52,766 nucleotides of DNA from E44-bin46 sp964354655. Lineage in GTDB: Bacteria; Chloroflexota; Dehalococcoidia; Dehalococcoidales; E44-bin46. This document shows, one piece after another, positions 31,857-40,718 of the stretch; position 1 is the first letter of the stretch, and the number at the start of each line of letters is the position of its first letter. The stretch lies in the NCBI GenBank assembly GCA_964354655.1, contig CAYHAL010000008.1, forward strand, positions 1 through 52,766. Reading direction: 5' to 3'. The position numbers were made by a program, and so were the translations under genes. Below the pieces are notes generated by a model. It was not told the origin of the DNA and searched no databases. It saw nothing but the letters and a program-made list of their open reading frames with translations.

Positions 31857-32733
31857 TGCCCCTCTCCTTTCCTCCCTTTTTTACTAGTGACGGTATCTCC
31901 CAAATGGTTTTAGCGACCAGTATGCCTGCCGATTGAAAAGCGTTTATTTTACTCTCAGCAGTGCCTCGTTCACCCATGATTATAGCTCCAGCATGGCCCA
32001 TAACCTTACCCCGAGGTGCTGTTCTACCAGCAACAAAAGCTACTACCGGCTTGTTGAACTGAGCTTCGATATATTCTGCTGCTTCCTCCTCCATTGTGCC
32101 CCCTATCTCGCCGACTATGACCACACCTTTAGTTTGCTCATCTTCTTTTAAGAGCTTTAAGATATCGATCATTCTCAAGCCAATGATAGGGTCACCACCT
32201 AACCCAACAACTACACTTTGGCCGATGCCTTGTTCAGAGAGGTGTGCCGCTACTTCATCAGTCAATGTCCCGCTTCTTGAAACAATGGCAGTCCCCCCGG
32301 GCATAACAGCTGAAGATGATATCATTCCCAGGCTTGTTTCACCGGGAATTATTATGCCGGGTGTATTGGGGCCTATATAATGGGTGTTTCTACTTCTAGC
32401 GTGGGCCTTTATCTTCAATGCGCTGTGGAGAGGAACCCAATCGGTTATGATAACCATGAACTTGATGCCTGCATCTATGGCTTCAAATGCTGCATCCTGT
32501 ACAAAGGGGGCTGGTACGTATATCACGGAAGCATCTATTCTATGTTTGCTCATAGCCTCTTGGACAGAATCATAGACGGGGATGTCGTGCTGTGTTTCTC
32601 CCCCTTTGCCAGGAGTAACTCCTGCCACTATCCTGGTGCCGGAATCCAGCATCAGCCTTGCTTGCAATGCTCCAAGCCTTCCGGTGATTCCTTGGACTAG
32701 GACCTTGGTATCTGCGCCAACAAATATAGCCAT
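31846..32733 (-). CDS. sucD: Succinyl-CoA synthetase alpha subunit (ADP-forming type)
   Basis: 295 residues. CoA-binding Rossmann motif QGITGRLGALQ near residue 14, PNTPGII near 123 and the phosphorylated active-site His in GHAGAI near 245 are present. SucD with SucC converts an acyl-CoA, typically succinyl-CoA, plus ADP or GDP and phosphate to the acid, CoA and NTP. Gene follows SucC with a 2-bp gap. In this operon it would recover ATP from CoA thioesters made by beta-oxidation; a broader acid specificity is possible. Confidence 0.93.
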   Translation of the reverse strand: MAIFVGADTKVLVQGITGRLGALQARLMLDSGTRIVAGVTPGKGGETQHDIPVYDSVQEAMSKHRIDASVIYVPAPFVQDAAFEAIDAGIKFMVIITDWVPLHSALKIKAHARSRNTHYIGPNTPGIIIPGETSLGMISSSAVMPGGTAIVSRSGTLTDEVAAHLSEQGIGQSVVVGLGGDPIIGLRMIDILKLLKEDEQTKGVVIVGEIGGTMEEEAAEYIEAQFNKPVVAFVAGRTAPRGKVMGHAGAIIMGERGTAESKINAFQSAGILVAKTIWEIPSLVKKGGKERGNDQ

Positions 32734-32735
32734 TT

Positions 32736-33890
32736 TTATTCTCCTGCTATTCCTATGGCTTCCCTCACCCCCTCTTCAACGCTGGAATGCAGGTTGATTT
32801 CCCCTATGTCCTTAAGTAACTCCCGTGCTCGTTGCTCGTAGGGCTTTCTTCCCCGCATCACTGCGATAATGGGGATGTTAACTTTAGCTTCCTTTATAGC
32901 TTCAATTAGTCCTTCTGCGACGGCATCTGGGGGGCTTATCATCATTCTCACCACCAGTAGAATCAATTTGATGCGCTGATCTGAACTTGCCTTTTGTAGC
33001 AGGAGACTGACACCGTCCTTCATTCGTTCCTTTGATAAGCCTCCGCCAGTATCTAAAAAGCAGGCAGGGCTTCCACCACCAGCCTTTAATATATCCAGCA
33101 GGGACATGGTGAGACCGGCACCATTGGCCATGACTGCTATGTTGCCTTCTAGATCTACATAGTTTACTCCTCGTTTGGCTCCTTCCCTCTCCCATGGATT
33201 CTCGATGCGCTGGATACGTAAATCTTGCAATTCCGGGTGTTTGAAAAGTGAGTTGTCATCTATATCGCATCTAGAATCAGCGGCAATCATTTTCCCGTCG
33301 CTGGTTGTAACTAAGGGGTTGATCTCGACCATGCGGGCATCATAAGACGCAAATAGGTTATACAGTTGGGCAAGTATTTTGCTAGCTGAGGTTAGAGTTT
33401 CTCTGGTCAAACCAATCTGGCGCAATAAGTTTATTGCTTCATAGCTTCTTAAGCCATAAATAGGATTGATAAGCGTAGAAGCTATTTTCTCAGGATTTGT
33501 TCGAGCGACCTCTTCTATTTCTATCCCGCCCTCTGTGCTTACTATGGCTACTGGCATACCGTTCTTCTCGTCAACCGTTATGCCCATATACATCTCGTTG
33601 ACGATGTCAAGTTTCTCCTCAATTAGTAAGCTACTGACCTTATACCCTCGCAATTCTGTGCCGAGAATATCCTCAGCCGCCTTCCCAGCATCTGCGGGTG
33701 TTTTGGCAACCTTTATCCCGCCCGCTTTCCCTCGCCCACCAATTAAGACCTGAGATTTAACCACAACTTCCCTGCCAATTTTTTTGGCTGCTTGTTGTGC
33801 TTCTTTTCCTGTGCCCACTAAAATCCCTTGCGGAATAGGGATACCAAATTTATCGAATATCTGTTTTCCTTCGTATTCATATAATCTCAT
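32736..33890 (-). CDS. sucC: Succinyl-CoA synthetase beta subunit
   Basis: 384 residues, close to the usual 388. ATP-grasp start MRLYEYEGKQIFDKFGIPIP is diagnostic; the core KSQVLIGGRGKAGGIKVA near residue 45, VEINPLV near 190, and GAGLTMSLLD near 253 with the GGxPACFLD-type segment follow. It supplies the nucleotide-grasp domain of the SucCD tetramer. The start ATG 33890 lies 182 bp downstream of the acyl-CoA synthetase stop, with no terminator evident between them. Confidence 0.94.
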   Translation of the reverse strand: MRLYEYEGKQIFDKFGIPIPQGILVGTGKEAQQAAKKIGREVVVKSQVLIGGRGKAGGIKVAKTPADAGKAAEDILGTELRGYKVSSLLIEEKLDIVNEMYMGITVDEKNGMPVAIVSTEGGIEIEEVARTNPEKIASTLINPIYGLRSYEAINLLRQIGLTRETLTSASKILAQLYNLFASYDARMVEINPLVTTSDGKMIAADSRCDIDDNSLFKHPELQDLRIQRIENPWEREGAKRGVNYVDLEGNIAVMANGAGLTMSLLDILKAGGGSPACFLDTGGGLSKERMKDGVSLLLQKASSDQRIKLILLVVRMMISPPDAVAEGLIEAIKEAKVNIPIIAVMRGRKPYEQRARELLKDIGEINLHSSVEEGVREAIGIAGE

Positions 33891-34072
33891 GCTACCCTAT
33901 ACCTCCCCGAGTTTGTTACCTCTCTACTCTACGGTTTTTTCTATTTTTAATATTCACCCTTTTTAACTTCGTGGCTGCACCCAACAAAAATTCTGAATAC
34001 AGGGTAAAATTGATACCGGAAGATAAAGCAAGAAAGAGATGAAAAGGTCATCTAAGCCCCTCGGGTTGGTGA

Positions 34073-35611
34073 TCACGTCGCTAGCTTTTTCGCTCTTTCG
34101 TACTCTCTGAGCTCTTGCCTCTTAATCTTACCATCTGGAGTTTTAGGAAGCTCATTAACAAATTCTATCTCCCTGGGATATTCGTGTTTACTTAAACGCA
34201 TTTTAACAAACTCCTGCACCTCTCGCTTTAATTCTTCACTTGGCTCACGGTTGGGTATAATAAAAGCCTTGACTATTTGCCCACGCTCTTTATCTGGGCT
34301 GCCTATTACGGCAACTTCGCGAACTGCAGGGTGTTTCATGATCACACCTTCTACTTCAAGAGGTCCAATTGTGTATCCTGCCGAGATTATTATGTCATCA
34401 ATCCTACTTTTATACCAGAAGTAGCCATCGCCATCAACATATGCAGCATCACCCAACTTGACCCATCCATCTTTATACCATTCAGCTACCTGTCCTATCT
34501 GCCCTTGGGGTAGTTCTTCCCCATTCTCATCTATCACGGCTACCTTTACTCCAGGCAGGGGCTTTCCCAGACTCCCAGGTTTGACTTTCCAGTCGTCAAA
34601 CGCATAATCTAACAAAATTACACCTACCTCAGTGGAGCCATAGGCGGACTGCACAATAAGGCCTAATCTATCTTGGAAGTATTGGATCACATCCATGTCC
34701 AATCCTCCGCCGGTATAGGTTAGCCGCCTAAGTTTAAGCTTGTAATTATCAAGTTTGCCACAATTCATAATTCGGCGATAGACCAGGGGTGTTGCAAACA
34801 GATTCGTGATTTCAAATTCCTCAAGCGCCTCAAGGAATGTCTCTGGATCAAATTTACCAGAGTAGGCACCTATGGCATTGCCAAATATTAATGGTCCTAC
34901 TGTGCCATACCAGATTCCGTGACCCCACGCTGGAGACGACGGGCAGAAATATCTATCATCGTCTCGGAAACCAACGCCAAACTTTACATGGACAGCAGTA
35001 AGGGTAACAGCTCTATGCTGATATGGGACAGCTTTAGGTGCACCTGTGGTGCCGCTGGAAAACTGCATAAACGCAGGGGTATCGGCGGAAGTGTTAGGCT
35101 GGTAATGCTTGCCTTCATTTTTTATAAGCTCTGGCAGTTCCTCAGCAGTAATTAAATGTGGAACCAAACCACCTCTTATCAGGTTCGCCTTTTCTCTATT
35201 TATTATCACTATTTTAGCACTAGACTTACTAACCCGATACTCAATGGCTTCAGGACCAAAGAGTGGGGAGCAAGGTACCACTACTGCACCCCTCTTTAAT
35301 ATACCAAATAGACTTACATAGAATTCCAATGAAGGGTCCAATACTATAGCTATCGCGTCCCCTTCATTTACACCAAGCTTTTCAAGTGCATAAGCAAATT
35401 GTGATGTCAAACAGGAGAGCTCTCTAAAAGTATAGGTTTCTCGTTTTCCGTCATCAAATTTTAATCTAATTGCTGTCGTTTCTTTAGGGTGGCGATCTAT
35501 GCACTCATGTGTTATATTAAGATTATTGCGATCTCCGTCAAAGACTCCCCATCTTTCGCTCAATTTGAAGTTTTGTTTGAACTCTTCATATGTCTTATAT
35601 TCCATTCGCAT
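34073..35611 (-). CDS. AMP-forming acyl-CoA synthetase (acetyl/medium-chain type)
   Basis: 512 residues. Motifs: FSSGTTGAPKAV near residue 186, QSAYGSTEVG near 317, KLGDAAYVDGDGY near 379, and the hinge/catalytic KTPDGKIKR near 493 with its Lys intact. Sequence is like the benzoate/medium-chain acyl-CoA synthetase group, with an N-terminal long segment. It activates a carboxylate to acyl-CoA with ATP to AMP. Flanked by MaoC-like hydratase and SucCD, it is likely the substrate-activating step of the operon. Acid chain length cannot be told from sequence. Confidence 0.88.
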   Translation of the reverse strand: MRMEYKTYEEFKQNFKLSERWGVFDGDRNNLNITHECIDRHPKETTAIRLKFDDGKRETYTFRELSCLTSQFAYALEKLGVNEGDAIAIVLDPSLEFYVSLFGILKRGAVVVPCSPLFGPEAIEYRVSKSSAKIVIINREKANLIRGGLVPHLITAEELPELIKNEGKHYQPNTSADTPAFMQFSSGTTGAPKAVPYQHRAVTLTAVHVKFGVGFRDDDRYFCPSSPAWGHGIWYGTVGPLIFGNAIGAYSGKFDPETFLEALEEFEITNLFATPLVYRRIMNCGKLDNYKLKLRRLTYTGGGLDMDVIQYFQDRLGLIVQSAYGSTEVGVILLDYAFDDWKVKPGSLGKPLPGVKVAVIDENGEELPQGQIGQVAEWYKDGWVKLGDAAYVDGDGYFWYKSRIDDIIISAGYTIGPLEVEGVIMKHPAVREVAVIGSPDKERGQIVKAFIIPNREPSEELKREVQEFVKMRLSKHEYPREIEFVNELPKTPDGKIKRQELREYERAKKLAT

Positions 35612-35709
35612 ACCAGGAAACCCCCCTTATTTTCATTTTTTAATCAAACCTGAGAACTCATATTTAGATACCACTCACCCGCATAGACCCCCTTGCCCAT
35701 GTCAAGGAA

Positions 35710-36885
35710 TTATTTTATCGATAATCTCCTCTCTACAGGCCAGGTTCCCTTCTCTCTAGAAGGAAGAACTACCGTGGAGTGACCAGGTATAGTATCCTCT
35801 CCCCTCTGATTTACCCCACTGGTTTCGATATCCACACAATGCTCCCCATTCTCGTCAATGTACTTTTTAATTACCTCTCCCTTAAACCACACTACATCCG
35901 AGTGATAAACAAATTTACGATATTCGGCATAATTGGACTTGATCCAACCTTCATCTCCCACCCAGTTGGTGAGTAAGTTGAAAAGCCAGCACTGCCTTTG
36001 TGCTCCGACATCATAGGGGTAAGGGAGGCCCGCACTGCTAGCAGCTGCCCTATTATAATGGACACCATAAATCGGCTCCCAAGCATGGGTTACTGGATCG
36101 CGGAATCCCCATGCTGGGTGTTTTCTATATAGCTGGAGCTGGACGCCGTGAGCTGCTATCTGCACTGGTGCTGCTCCAACACAAAAGGCAATGATATCGG
36201 TTAAGCCAAAGGGACCTTTGACTACAGGGGGTAGTTCATCTCCTACTTCAACATCTTCCCAGTATCTTGGATTATCCCCCCGGATCTGTTCATTGAGAAC
36301 CTCTTCATCCACCTTTTTAAGTTCATCTTCTTTCCATGGATGAGGAAGTTGTATACTTGCGTACTTACCTTTACCTCTAGCCGCAGCTCTTTCAGCTCGT
36401 ACTAACCATACCTTAGTGGAAGCCACAAGTTCATCCCTCTGGTTGTAAAAATTTGCCCTCTGGTATTCCATAACCAACTTTCCGGCAAAGCCACTCGGCT
36501 TGACATCAAAACCAGTAAAAATGCACTCCGGTCTTATAGTATCACCTACAAACATAGGCTTATAAAAAGTCCAATCATTTCCCGAATGAAAGGCGTGCAC
36601 ACCAGGCAGTCCTTGTAATACCCAAGTTGGGAATACGCTATAAAGCCAGCTTGGCGGTGCAATAAGACGACTATAACGAGTCCTCTTAGCATAGTCCTCA
36701 TCTCGGTAAAGAGGGTTAGAATCTCCCACACCGTTAACGAAATTCCTTAGTGCTTCGTAGGAAACTGTTTGATTAAAGATGTTCCCAATACGAAGTTTCA
36801 ACCCGACCCTATCTCTCCAGTTCTCCAATGCTTCGCTAGTGATAATACCCTCAGCCATCGCTTCAGTAGCTTTGTTTTCACCCAT
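35710..36885 (-). CDS. MaoC-type (hot-dog) acyl-CoA hydratase/dehydratase
   Basis: 391 residues from ATG 36885, three bases after the zinc-ribbon stop. The first hot-dog domain (residues 35-170) has GDSNPLYRDEDYA, the Asp/His-region hallmark of MaoC hydratases, with NPLY in place of the common NPIH. A second domain (residues 200-370) carries YWEDVEVGDELPP and PGHS near the end. Double hot-dog MaoC proteins hydrate trans-2-enoyl-CoA. The canonical catalytic His appears replaced by Tyr in the first domain; the second domain's PVTHAW may contain a His. Function as a hydratase is likely, not proven. Confidence 0.7.
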   Translation of the reverse strand: MGENKATEAMAEGIITSEALENWRDRVGLKLRIGNIFNQTVSYEALRNFVNGVGDSNPLYRDEDYAKRTRYSRLIAPPSWLYSVFPTWVLQGLPGVHAFHSGNDWTFYKPMFVGDTIRPECIFTGFDVKPSGFAGKLVMEYQRANFYNQRDELVASTKVWLVRAERAAARGKGKYASIQLPHPWKEDELKKVDEEVLNEQIRGDNPRYWEDVEVGDELPPVVKGPFGLTDIIAFCVGAAPVQIAAHGVQLQLYRKHPAWGFRDPVTHAWEPIYGVHYNRAAASSAGLPYPYDVGAQRQCWLFNLLTNWVGDEGWIKSNYAEYRKFVYHSDVVWFKGEVIKKYIDENGEHCVDIETSGVNQRGEDTIPGHSTVVLPSREKGTWPVERRLSIK

Positions 36886-36888
36886 AAT

Positions 36889-37035
36889 TTATTTTCTCTC
36901 CTTGAGACGTACTGATACAAGTTTTCTGCATTTTGGGCATCTCTTCTCTCTCATCTCCCCATACTGACCAGAGTAGTCGCTATCTATGGGTATTACTGAC
37001 TCACCACACCATGGACATTTAACTTCTCTTTCCAT
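36889..37035 (-). CDS. 48-residue zinc-ribbon protein
   Basis: ATG 37035 preceded by GGAAGAAC opens a 48-codon frame to TAA 36889. Two CxxC pairs, CPWC near residue 7 and CPKC near residue 34, form a rubredoxin-like or treble-clef zinc ribbon. It fits three bases before the MaoC gene, whose ribosome site (AAGGAG) lies in its own last codons, so the two are coupled. Small zinc-ribbon proteins next to hot-dog or thiolase genes are often partner subunits (as DUF35 ribbons are for thiolase); that parallel is inference. Confidence 0.7.
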   Translation of the reverse strand: MEREVKCPWCGESVIPIDSDYSGQYGEMREKRCPKCRKLVSVRLKERK

Positions 37036-37118
37036 TGTTCTTCCTTATTTACCTTTATAACTAGGCTTTCTTTTCCTTCGTATTCATACAGTTTCATGTC
37101 GCCTATACCCGGTTACAT

Positions 37119-38312
37119 TTACTGCCTTTGTATAATTTCCCTGGTGAATGCTGGGATGCCGGTGATGTCCTGCCCTATAACCAAGGTATGCATGTCATCT
37201 GTTCCCTGATAGGTATATACGGACTCAATGTTCGCCATGTGGCGTATGGGGGGGAATTCTAAGGATACCCCATTTGCCCCCAGAAGCTCTCTCGCTGTTC
37301 TGGCGCACATACGGGCAACGGCAACATTATTCTTCTTAGCCAAGGAGATCTGTGTGTGGCTTGCCTTTTTCTCATCCATCAATCGTCCCAGCCTGTATAC
37401 CAGGAGTTGCCCCTTGGTAATCTCTATTAGCATGTTCACCAGTTTTTCTTGTACCAACTGGTACGATGCGATTGGCGCCCCAAATTGTTTCCTCTCTTTG
37501 GCGTAATTCAGGGCGGTCTCATAGCAGGACATGGCAGCGCCCATCGCACCCCAGGCGATACCATATCGGGCTTGATTGAGGCACATAAACACATGTTTTA
37601 TGCTGGTTGCCTTTGGCAGCATATTTTCAGCTTTTACTCTACAGTCAGATAGTGCCAGTGACCCCACATCTCCTGCCCTCATAGAGCCCTTCTTACCCTG
37701 GAAGGTTTGGGTGAATCCCTCAGTGCCCTGCTCCACTAAAAACCCCGCTATTCCGTCGTCTGTTCGTGCCCAAACAACTGACACATCGGCAACCGAAGCT
37801 TCGCTTATCCACTGTTTTTCTCCATTTAGAATCCACCCATCTCCATCCCTTTTCGCTTTTGTCTCCATTGCAGCCGGGTCCGAGCCTGCATTTGGCTCCG
37901 TCAATCCAAAGCAGCCTATCGTTTTGCCACTGGCTATGGATGGCAGCCATTTGCGCTTTTGCTCTTCCGAGCCAAATTGCCATATGGGGTACATTACTAA
38001 CCCGGATTGCACCTCCACAAAACTTCTCAGAGAGCTGTCAACTCGCTCCACTTCCTGACATAAAAGCCCCTCTTCTATATGATTTGCTCCGCTTCCCCCA
38101 TATTCTTGCGGAATCTGGGGGCCAATCAGGCCAAGTTGCCCCATCTTGGGAGCAAGTTCTCTCATATCAATCGGTTCTTCTCTGTCAAAGGCATTTACGA
38201 CAAATGGTTCGACTTCATCTTCCATGAATTTCCTCACCGCACCCCTGAGTATCTTTTCCTCGTCGGAGAGTAACTCATCTATCTTATAGTAATCTACACC
38301 CTTAAAAGCCAT
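37119..38312 (-). CDS. Acyl-CoA dehydrogenase, glutaryl-CoA-dehydrogenase-like, catalytic Glu replaced by Gln
   Basis: 397 residues. FAD/acyl pocket segments are normal: FGLTEPNAGSDPAAM near residue 135, QWISEAS near 167, KERKQFGAPI near 272 and QDITGIPAFT near the end, all closest to glutaryl-CoA dehydrogenase. The family's catalytic base lies in YEGT; here it is YQGT (Gln 369, codon CAG at 37208-37206), which should abolish standard alpha-proton abstraction unless another base takes over. One base change would restore Glu. It follows enoyl-CoA hydratase and needs an ETF, which is only present as a remnant. Substrate: short dicarboxylic or branched acyl-CoA, unproven. Confidence 0.85.
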   Translation of the reverse strand: MAFKGVDYYKIDELLSDEEKILRGAVRKFMEDEVEPFVVNAFDREEPIDMRELAPKMGQLGLIGPQIPQEYGGSGANHIEEGLLCQEVERVDSSLRSFVEVQSGLVMYPIWQFGSEEQKRKWLPSIASGKTIGCFGLTEPNAGSDPAAMETKAKRDGDGWILNGEKQWISEASVADVSVVWARTDDGIAGFLVEQGTEGFTQTFQGKKGSMRAGDVGSLALSDCRVKAENMLPKATSIKHVFMCLNQARYGIAWGAMGAAMSCYETALNYAKERKQFGAPIASYQLVQEKLVNMLIEITKGQLLVYRLGRLMDEKKASHTQISLAKKNNVAVARMCARTARELLGANGVSLEFPPIRHMANIESVYTYQGTDDMHTLVIGQDITGIPAFTREIIQRQ

Positions 38313-38353
38313 CCTAATAGCCTCCTCTGTTTATTTTTTTCTACACTTTTTCA

Positions 38354-39135
38354 TTACTTACCAATAAAATTCGGTTTTCTTTTCTCTAAAAAGGCTGCTA
38401 ACCTCTCCCTTAGGTCCTGGGTGCTGAAGCACAGCGAATAGCCCTGAATTTCCAACTTCCCGGCATTGTCCAAGGGTAAATCGTAACCATAGTTAATGAC
38501 ATACTTAATCATCTTAAGGGCAAAGGATGGCATTCCTGCCAATTTTTGGGCAAACTTCTTCGTCTCTTCCATAAGTTGCTCGGAAGGAAATACCTTATTT
38601 ACTAGTCCTATCTCATAAGCGCGTTGAGCCGTAATCTGCTCACCGCTCATAATCAATTCCTTTGCCCGGCCTATTCCAACCAGGCGTGTCAATCTCTGTG
38701 TGCCCCCCAGCCGGGAATGAATCCCAGAAGAATCTCTGGTTGACCAAAACGCGCTTTATCAGAGGCAAACCTAATGTCACAAGCCATGGATATTTCTGCT
38801 CCTCCGCCTAAGGCAAAGCCGTTTACGGCGGCAATCACCGGTTTACCCATCGTCTCCATCATCCTGAGTGTGTCCTAGCCCAGCTCTGCGAACTTTATCG
38901 CCTGTTGAGGACTTTGCTCCTTGAATTTAGTGACATCAGCCCCGGCCACAAACGCCTTGTCACCACCCCCTGTAAGAATAACGGTTTTGATGCTTTCAGC
39001 CTCTTGGCATCTATGAATAACGTTATTGAGTTCCAGCATCGTCTCCAAGTTTATAACATTTAGAACCTTAGGACGGTTGAAGGTAATTACAGCGACATCA
39101 TCTTCTACTTCAAACAAAATATTTTTGTATTCCAT
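38354..39135 (-). pseudogene. Enoyl-CoA hydratase, disrupted by TAG and a homopolymer frameshift
   Basis: Start ATG 39135 (MEYKNILFEVEDDVAVITFN). The oxyanion-hole region FVAGADVTKF and NGFALGGGAEISMACDIRFA are intact, as is FGQPEILLGFIPGW. Two lesions lie between. TAG at codon 87 (after AELG) stands where relatives usually have Gln (CAG to TAG). A missing G in a run of six near 38703-38708 shifts the frame before TQRLTRLVGIG-type sequence; the last 112 residues then follow in the corrected frame to 38354. Without the two lesions it would be a normal crotonase of about 260 residues. One or both could be sequencing errors. Confidence 0.75.
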
Positions 39136-39278
39136 AGTTGACTTCTCCCCCTCAATTTGTGGCCTGTGCTTCTTAGAAGTCCTCCGCGCGAATAAGAGAA
39201 AGTGCTACTGGTTGTGTAGAGAGTGCCTGAAGGGGCATAACCACCGGTGTTCTTCAAAATGCCCTGACTACCTCTATA

Positions 39279-39983
39279 TTATATACCCAAAAATACTTCC
39301 TTTACATGTTCATTGTTCAGAGCTTCTTCTTTTCTCCCTTCAAATACTATTGTTCCGTCCTCTATAAGGTAGATTCTATCAGCAAACTTTGAAGCTTCGG
39401 TGACGTTTTGCTCAACCAAGAGCACACTAATCCCACTTTCCTTAATTTCCTTAATTTTATTAAAGACATCAATTCTAAGATTAGGTGCCAATCCAAAGGA
39501 TGGCTCATCTAGCGCCAGAAATCTAGCGTTAGACATTAGCCCCCTTCCAATGGCTAACATTCGTGCCTCCCCGCCGCTTAATGTCGAAGCAGGTCGTTTT
39601 CTCCACTCTTTCAATTTGGGGAACAATTGAAAGGCATAATCGAGATTCTCTTTTTCTTTTGGCCGAGCATTAGGATTATAAGCACCTAGTTTTAGGTTTT
39701 CTAGCACCGTCATTTCAGGGAAAAGATGTCTCTCCTCAGCTATATAAACTAAACCCATCTCTACAATTTTTTCAGTTGGTAGCCCGTTTATTTGTTCTCC
39801 ATTGAATTTGATAGAGCCTGAGGTAGCGGTGAGTAAGCCACAGATAGTTTTCAGTAACGTGCTCTTACCATGACCATTAGGCCCGAAAAGTACAACCAAT
39901 TCACCATCATTAACCTTGAGAGAAACCTCATGTAAAGCCTGAAATTCACCATAAAAACTATTTACTTTATCTACCTCAAGCAT
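39279..39983 (-). CDS. livF: Branched-chain amino acid-type ABC transporter ATPase LivF
   Basis: About 234 residues from ATG 39983 with AGGAGG upstream (an in-frame start 69 bp further out overlaps livG and is unlikely). Walker A GPNGHGKST, signature LSGGEARMLAIGRGL, Walker B FLALDEPSFGLAP and the D-loop are normal. LivF is one of two ATPases powering LivHM. It is the last transporter gene; enoyl-CoA hydratase follows after 143 bp. Confidence 0.92.
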   Translation of the reverse strand: MLEVDKVNSFYGEFQALHEVSLKVNDGELVVLFGPNGHGKSTLLKTICGLLTATSGSIKFNGEQINGLPTEKIVEMGLVYIAEERHLFPEMTVLENLKLGAYNPNARPKEKENLDYAFQLFPKLKEWRKRPASTLSGGEARMLAIGRGLMSNARFLALDEPSFGLAPNLRIDVFNKIKEIKESGISVLLVEQNVTEASKFADRIYLIEDGTIVFEGRKEEALNNEHVKEVFLGI

Positions 39984-39985
39984 AA

Positions 39986-40696
39986 TCAACCTCCTAAGTA
40001 AACCTCTATTACCCTCTTGTCTTTGGTAACCTCTTGAGGAGGACCGATACAAATCTTCTCCCCATTGTGGAGAATCATAAGTCGCTTAGAAATCTTAGTA
40101 AGTACTTTCATTAAGTGCTCGATAACTATTACCGTTAAACCTAATTCCTGGTTGATTTTTTGGATTAAAATTATAACCTGTCTGACCTCGATTGGGCTTA
40201 ACCCACCTACAGGTTCATCCAGCAGTAATAGCTTGGGCTTGGTAGCCAGAGCCGCCGCTAGCATAGTTAGTTTTTTATCAAAAAGATTCAGATTGGCGAC
40301 AATAACATTCTCTTTCCCTTGTAATCCAACAAGATTTATTGCTTCATTTATACTTTCTCTTTCATCATGGGGCCCCCGCACTCCAAAATGGGCTCCAACC
40401 CTCACATTCTCAATCATAGGAAGGGTCGAGAAAAGTTGAGGGATTTGAAATGTCCTGGCAATCCCCTTGTGACAGATTTGATGTGGTCTAAGCCCTTTAA
40501 TGCTTCTGCCATCAAGAATGATATCTCCCAAGCCCTGGTAGAACCCGGTGATAAGGTTAAATAAAGTGGTCTTCCCGGCACCATTTGGCCCAGCGATGCC
40601 AAATATCTCCCCCTTTTCCACCTCAAAACTTAGGTCTTTAACCGCTGCCAATTGGCCAAAGCACTGCGTTACGTTGTTAACCTGAAGAATTTTCAT
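39986..40696 (-). CDS. livG: Branched-chain amino acid-type ABC transporter ATPase LivG
   Basis: 236 residues. Walker A GPNGAGKTTLFN near residue 36, a LivG-typical insert region around GVRGPHDERE, LTMLAAALATKPKLLLLDEP (signature degenerate, with Walker B) and the final HLMKVL. The stop is two bases before livF's ATG. It pairs with LivF at the LivHM permease. Confidence 0.9.
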   Translation of the reverse strand: MKILQVNNVTQCFGQLAAVKDLSFEVEKGEIFGIAGPNGAGKTTLFNLITGFYQGLGDIILDGRSIKGLRPHQICHKGIARTFQIPQLFSTLPMIENVRVGAHFGVRGPHDERESINEAINLVGLQGKENVIVANLNLFDKKLTMLAAALATKPKLLLLDEPVGGLSPIEVRQVIILIQKINQELGLTVIVIEHLMKVLTKISKRLMILHNGEKICIGPPQEVTKDKRVIEVYLGG

Positions 40697-40718
40697 AGAA
40701 ATTCCTCTCTGCTATGCT

